Assembly (NCBI GenBank): GCA_024645155.1
Contig: JAHEGF010000121.1
Span: 1 to 9,343, forward strand
Direction of reading: 5' to 3'
DNA: 9,343 nt
Origin: Phyllobacteriaceae bacterium
GTDB taxonomy: Bacteria > Pseudomonadota > Alphaproteobacteria > Rhizobiales > Rhizobiaceae
Below the pieces are notes generated by a model. It saw nothing but the letters and a program-made list of their open reading frames with translations. It had not been told where the DNA came from and searched no databases. The first letter of the stretch is position 1, and every line of letters starts with the position of its first letter. The position numbers were made by a program, and so were the translations under genes. Of this stretch, positions 7,099-9,343 are shown in pieces.

Positions 7099-7117
7099 AG
7101 CCGGATATTATTCGGCT
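7099..7117. terminator. Stem-loop at the convergent adaptor/pyrC junction, possible bidirectional terminator
   Basis: The sequence AGCCGGATATTATTCGGCT folds into an 8-position stem (7099-7106 with 7110-7117) around an ATT loop. One pair is G-U on the rightward transcript and A-C on the leftward one. It starts right after the adaptor stop and overlaps the last codons and stop of pyrC. There is no T-run on either side, so it is not a classical intrinsic terminator. Confidence 0.3.
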
Positions 7118-8151
7118 ACGCGCCAATAGACCGGAAATCCCGGATCAAATACAGTGACCGGTCCGTCACCGGTCATGATATAGCCGGGGAAGACAACAGG
7201 CGTCTTTTCCTTCACCAGAACAATCTGAACCTCGTTGGGCGCGAGGCCGTAAAACGCCGGTCCATTCAGCGACACGAAGGTCTGCAAAGTATCGAGCTTG
7301 CCCGCTTCGTCGAAAATCTGGGCAAGAATATTCAATCCGTTCAAGGCAGTAAAACAGCCGGCGCAGCCGCAGCTGCTTTCCTTCGCCGCATCAACATGAG
7401 GTGCGCTGTCGGTGCCGAGAAAAAAGCGCCGATCACCGGACATTGCGGCTGCATGCAGGGCCTGGCGATGGCTCTCGCGTTTTGCAACCGGCAGGCAATA
7501 ATAGTGCGGACGGATTCCGCCAGCGAGAATATGGTTACGGTTGATGACCAGATGGTGGACGGTCAAAGTCGCAGCCAAGCCGCTTTCGGAGGATCTGACA
7601 TAGTCCAGTCCTTCGGCCGTGGTGACGTGCTCCATGACAACCCTGAGGCCGGGGGTCTGGCGGCGCATGGGATCGAGCACACGGTCGATGAAAACCGCCT
7701 CGCGATCGAAAATGTCTATGTCCGGGTCGGATACTTCACCGTGGACGCATAACGGCAGACCGATTTCCGCCATTTGCTCGAGAACAGGCCGGATCTTGGT
7801 AAAATCGCGAACGCCTGAATCCGAGTTGGTGGTTGCGCCCGCCGGATACAGTTTCACCGCCCTGACCAAACCTGTTGCCGCCGCTGCGGCGACATCACCA
7901 GGATCCGTCTTCTCCGTCAAATAGAGGGTCATCAGCGGGAAGATACTGGAACCGGACGGCAGTGCCTCCAGAATTCGCTGGCGATAGGCTGCGGCATCGT
8001 CACCGCGTACCACCGGTGGAACCAGATTGGGCATGATGATAGCGCGCGCGTATTGGGCTGCAGAAACCGGCGCGACTGCCCGCAACATCGCGCCGTCGCG
8101 GAGATGCAGGTGCCAGTCGTCGGGTTTTCGAATCTGGATTTGGTTTGTCAC
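7108..8151 (-). CDS. pyrC: Dihydroorotase (class II, PyrC type)
   Basis: A 347-residue zinc amidohydrolase that interconverts N-carbamoyl-aspartate and dihydroorotate, the third step of de novo pyrimidine synthesis, in the cytoplasm. Length and sequence match E. coli PyrC closely. The metal ligands and substrate contacts fall at a constant offset of two from E. coli: H14 and H16 in WHLHLRDG with R18, N42 in MPNLVPP, the carboxylated lysine K100 in VKLYPAGATT, H137 in CVHGEV, H175 in MEHVTT, D248 in LGTDSAPH and H252. The SAPH-VDAAKESSCGCAGCF stretch (249-267) is also typical. The start is a GTG at 8151, with AAGG (8162-8165 on the opposite strand) about 10 nt upstream; it gives the standard N-terminus. 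It is separated from the upstream sugar kinase by 81 bp, so it may have its own promoter or be the last gene of that unit. All catalytic residues are present, so it should be active. Confidence 0.97.
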   Translation of the reverse strand: MTNQIQIRKPDDWHLHLRDGAMLRAVAPVSAAQYARAIIMPNLVPPVVRGDDAAAYRQRILEALPSGSSIFPLMTLYLTEKTDPGDVAAAAATGLVRAVKLYPAGATTNSDSGVRDFTKIRPVLEQMAEIGLPLCVHGEVSDPDIDIFDREAVFIDRVLDPMRRQTPGLRVVMEHVTTAEGLDYVRSSESGLAATLTVHHLVINRNHILAGGIRPHYYCLPVAKRESHRQALHAAAMSGDRRFFLGTDSAPHVDAAKESSCGCAGCFTALNGLNILAQIFDEAGKLDTLQTFVSLNGPAFYGLAPNEVQIVLVKEKTPVVFPGYIMTGDGPVTVFDPGFPVYWRVAE

Positions 8152-8232
8152 TGTCTTTTGACCTTAACCGGAAATGTGCGCGGAACACATGCAGGTAAAT
8201 GATAGTGATATCAATACCGACCGGATGCGGGT

Positions 8233-9153
8233 CTACAATTCATGGGCCCAGGGCGGATCTGCACCCGACCTGCCAACTGACACAGCGGCAGCCTTGGCGG
8301 AGAATTGCAATGCTTCGGTCAATTGCCCGGCTACCGCAGTGGCAAGCCCGTCTCTTGTCAGCACACCTTCCGACAGCAAACTTGCGAGAAAGCCGGCATT
8401 GAACGTATCACCCGCACCTACCGTATCGGCCACTCTACACGCTTTACCAGGGACTTCGATGTCGGCCTTGGCAGTAACCACCCGGCTACCTGACGCCCCG
8501 TCGGTCAACAGGACAGCCGCCGCACCCTGTTGCAGGCAGTCATCGGCCCAGTTCCGGAATGCGCGATCTGGGTACAACCATGCCAAATCCTCACTAGATG
8601 CCTTGACGATGTCACTCATGGAGACCATCCGGTCGAGCCGGGCCCGATATCCGGTTTCGTCGGTTACGAAATCCGGCCGTATGTTAAGATCGAGCATCGT
8701 GATTACTTGTTCCGGGCGATCACTCACCAACTGCTCAAAGGACGTACCGCAGGGTTCCTGCAAAAGGCTAATTCCGCCCAAGAGGAGTGCGGTGATTTCA
8801 GCAGGCAATTCCGGCAGATCATCAACTGTCAGGTTCTTTCCTGCAGAGTTTTCATCAAAGAACTGATAACGCGCCGAGCCGTCTTCGAGATGCACAAACG
8901 CTAGCGTTGTCGGATTATCGGAACGTACACAGTACCGGACATCAACTTCCGCTTCGGCGAGCCGGCTTTCAAGGAACTGGCCAAACCGGTCATGTGAGAG
9001 ACCGGTCATCAAACCCGCCGGAACGCCGAGGCGCCCCAATGCAATTGCGGTGTTGCAGGCAGCACCTCCTGCGACCGGCAGGAATGCGGGTTCGCCACCA
9101 GCCGTTTTGCAGGGGAGCATGTCGATCAATGCTTCACCACAGCAGACAATCAC
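8233..9153 (-). CDS. PfkB-family carbohydrate kinase (fructokinase-like)
   Basis: A 306-residue ribokinase-fold sugar kinase, the usual length for fructokinases and 2-keto-3-deoxygluconate kinases, which transfer phosphate from ATP to a sugar or sugar acid. Visible features are the N-terminal CCGEALIDML (4-13), the first PfkB signature GGAACNTAIALGRLG (29-43), DLNIRP (155-160), KASSEDLAWLYP (184-195), LTDGASGS (216-223) and the second PfkB signature DTVGAGDTFNAGFL (243-256), with D249 as catalytic base and the anion-hole glycines intact. The DxNxRP motif and overall wording favour fructokinase, but the sugar cannot be fixed by eye. The start is a GTG at 9153. A stop lies two codons upstream in frame and belongs to the acyl-CoA dehydrogenase gene, so no longer start is possible; the ATG at residue 12 would cut into the nucleotide fold. 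The 3-bp gap to the upstream gene suggests coupled translation. Confidence 0.9.
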   Translation of the reverse strand: MIVCCGEALIDMLPCKTAGGEPAFLPVAGGAACNTAIALGRLGVPAGLMTGLSHDRFGQFLESRLAEAEVDVRYCVRSDNPTTLAFVHLEDGSARYQFFDENSAGKNLTVDDLPELPAEITALLLGGISLLQEPCGTSFEQLVSDRPEQVITMLDLNIRPDFVTDETGYRARLDRMVSMSDIVKASSEDLAWLYPDRAFRNWADDCLQQGAAAVLLTDGASGSRVVTAKADIEVPGKACRVADTVGAGDTFNAGFLASLLSEGVLTRDGLATAVAGQLTEALQFSAKAAAVSVGRSGADPPWAHEL

Positions 9154-9156
9154 TGA

Positions 9157-9343
9157 TCACAGTCCCATCTGGCGTACTGCAAGGTCACGCATGATTTCCT
9201 CGGACCCGCCGCCGATTGCCATAACCTTGACCTCACGATAAATGCGCTCGACTGCATTGCCACGCAAATATCCGGCTCCGCCAAAAATCTGCATCGCTTC
9301 ACTGGCGCAGAATTCCAGGTTCTTGGTTGCAAAGACCTTGGCC
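9157..9343 (-). CDS. Acyl-CoA dehydrogenase, C-terminal end (partial, cut by right edge)
   Basis: The last 61 residues of a gene entering from the right edge on the minus strand. The text matches the C-terminal helical domain of FAD-dependent acyl-CoA dehydrogenases: an AKVFATKNLEFCASEAMQIFG segment, then GGAGYLRGNAVERIYREVKV, then the ending GGGSEEIMRDLAVRQMGL. The QIFGGAGYLR and ERIYRDxK-like elements contribute to FAD and dimer contacts in this family. These enzymes introduce the alpha-beta double bond into acyl-CoA thioesters in fatty-acid or branched-chain amino-acid breakdown. The catalytic glutamate and the substrate-binding region lie outside the window, so chain-length specificity is not readable. 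The frame has no interruption. The sugar-kinase GTG follows the TGA stop by 3 bp in the same reading frame. Confidence 0.92.
   Translation of the reverse strand, partial: AKVFATKNLEFCASEAMQIFGGAGYLRGNAVERIYREVKVMAIGGGSEEIMRDLAVRQMGL

Noticed and set aside
8174..8190. ATGTG...CACAT inverted repeat upstream of pyrC, considered as an attenuator or operator.
   Set aside because: Only 5-bp arms with a 7-nt spacer, no T-run and no leader peptide pattern; below what I would report.
8201..8214. TGATATCA palindrome and nearby TTGAT on the minus strand between the sugar kinase and pyrC, considered as a second FNR box.
   Set aside because: The second half-site ATCAA at 4-bp spacing is absent. An isolated 8-bp palindrome is weak evidence.

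Overview
The window looks like chromosomal DNA of an alphaproteobacterium. The base composition is moderately GC-rich, judged by eye. The gene content (CoxG, nitronate monooxygenase, class II PyrC, acyl-CoA dehydrogenase), the frequent GTG starts and a perfect FNR/FixK-type box all fit that group. The genus cannot be read from the sequence. There are eight protein-coding genes, two of them cut by the window edges. I see no tRNA, rRNA, CRISPR array, insertion sequence, phage gene or attachment site.

Left part (1-2618): a Tat-exported multicopper oxidase runs leftward off the edge. Divergent from it, across 169 bp, lies a stand-alone coxG-like gene (SRPBCC/CoxG fold). It is followed by a nitronate monooxygenase-family FMN enzyme. 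A 20-bp near-perfect palindrome (1628-1647), probably an operator, sits between coxG and the monooxygenase gene.

Middle part (2619-7098): a compact rightward three-gene operon encodes a MacB/LolD-type ABC ATPase, a large duplicated FtsX-type permease of about 810 residues and a HlyD-type periplasmic adaptor. Together they should form an inner-membrane ABC export or envelope-extraction complex. No outer-membrane partner is encoded here. A perfect TTGAT-N4-ATCAA box lies about 60 bp upstream of the ATPase start and suggests FNR/FixK/Anr-type (oxygen or redox) control.

Right part (7108-9343): a leftward gene string holds the C-terminal end of an acyl-CoA dehydrogenase (cut by the right edge), a PfkB-family sugar kinase starting 3 bp after it, and, 81 bp further on, dihydroorotase PyrC, which supplies pyrimidine synthesis. 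PyrC converges on the adaptor gene with only 9 bp between the stop codons, and a small stem-loop sits at the junction.

Most of the window is ordinary metabolism and transport. The points worth following up are the two upstream regulatory palindromes, the uncharacterised substrate of the tripartite ABC system, and the coxG gene without visible CO dehydrogenase genes.
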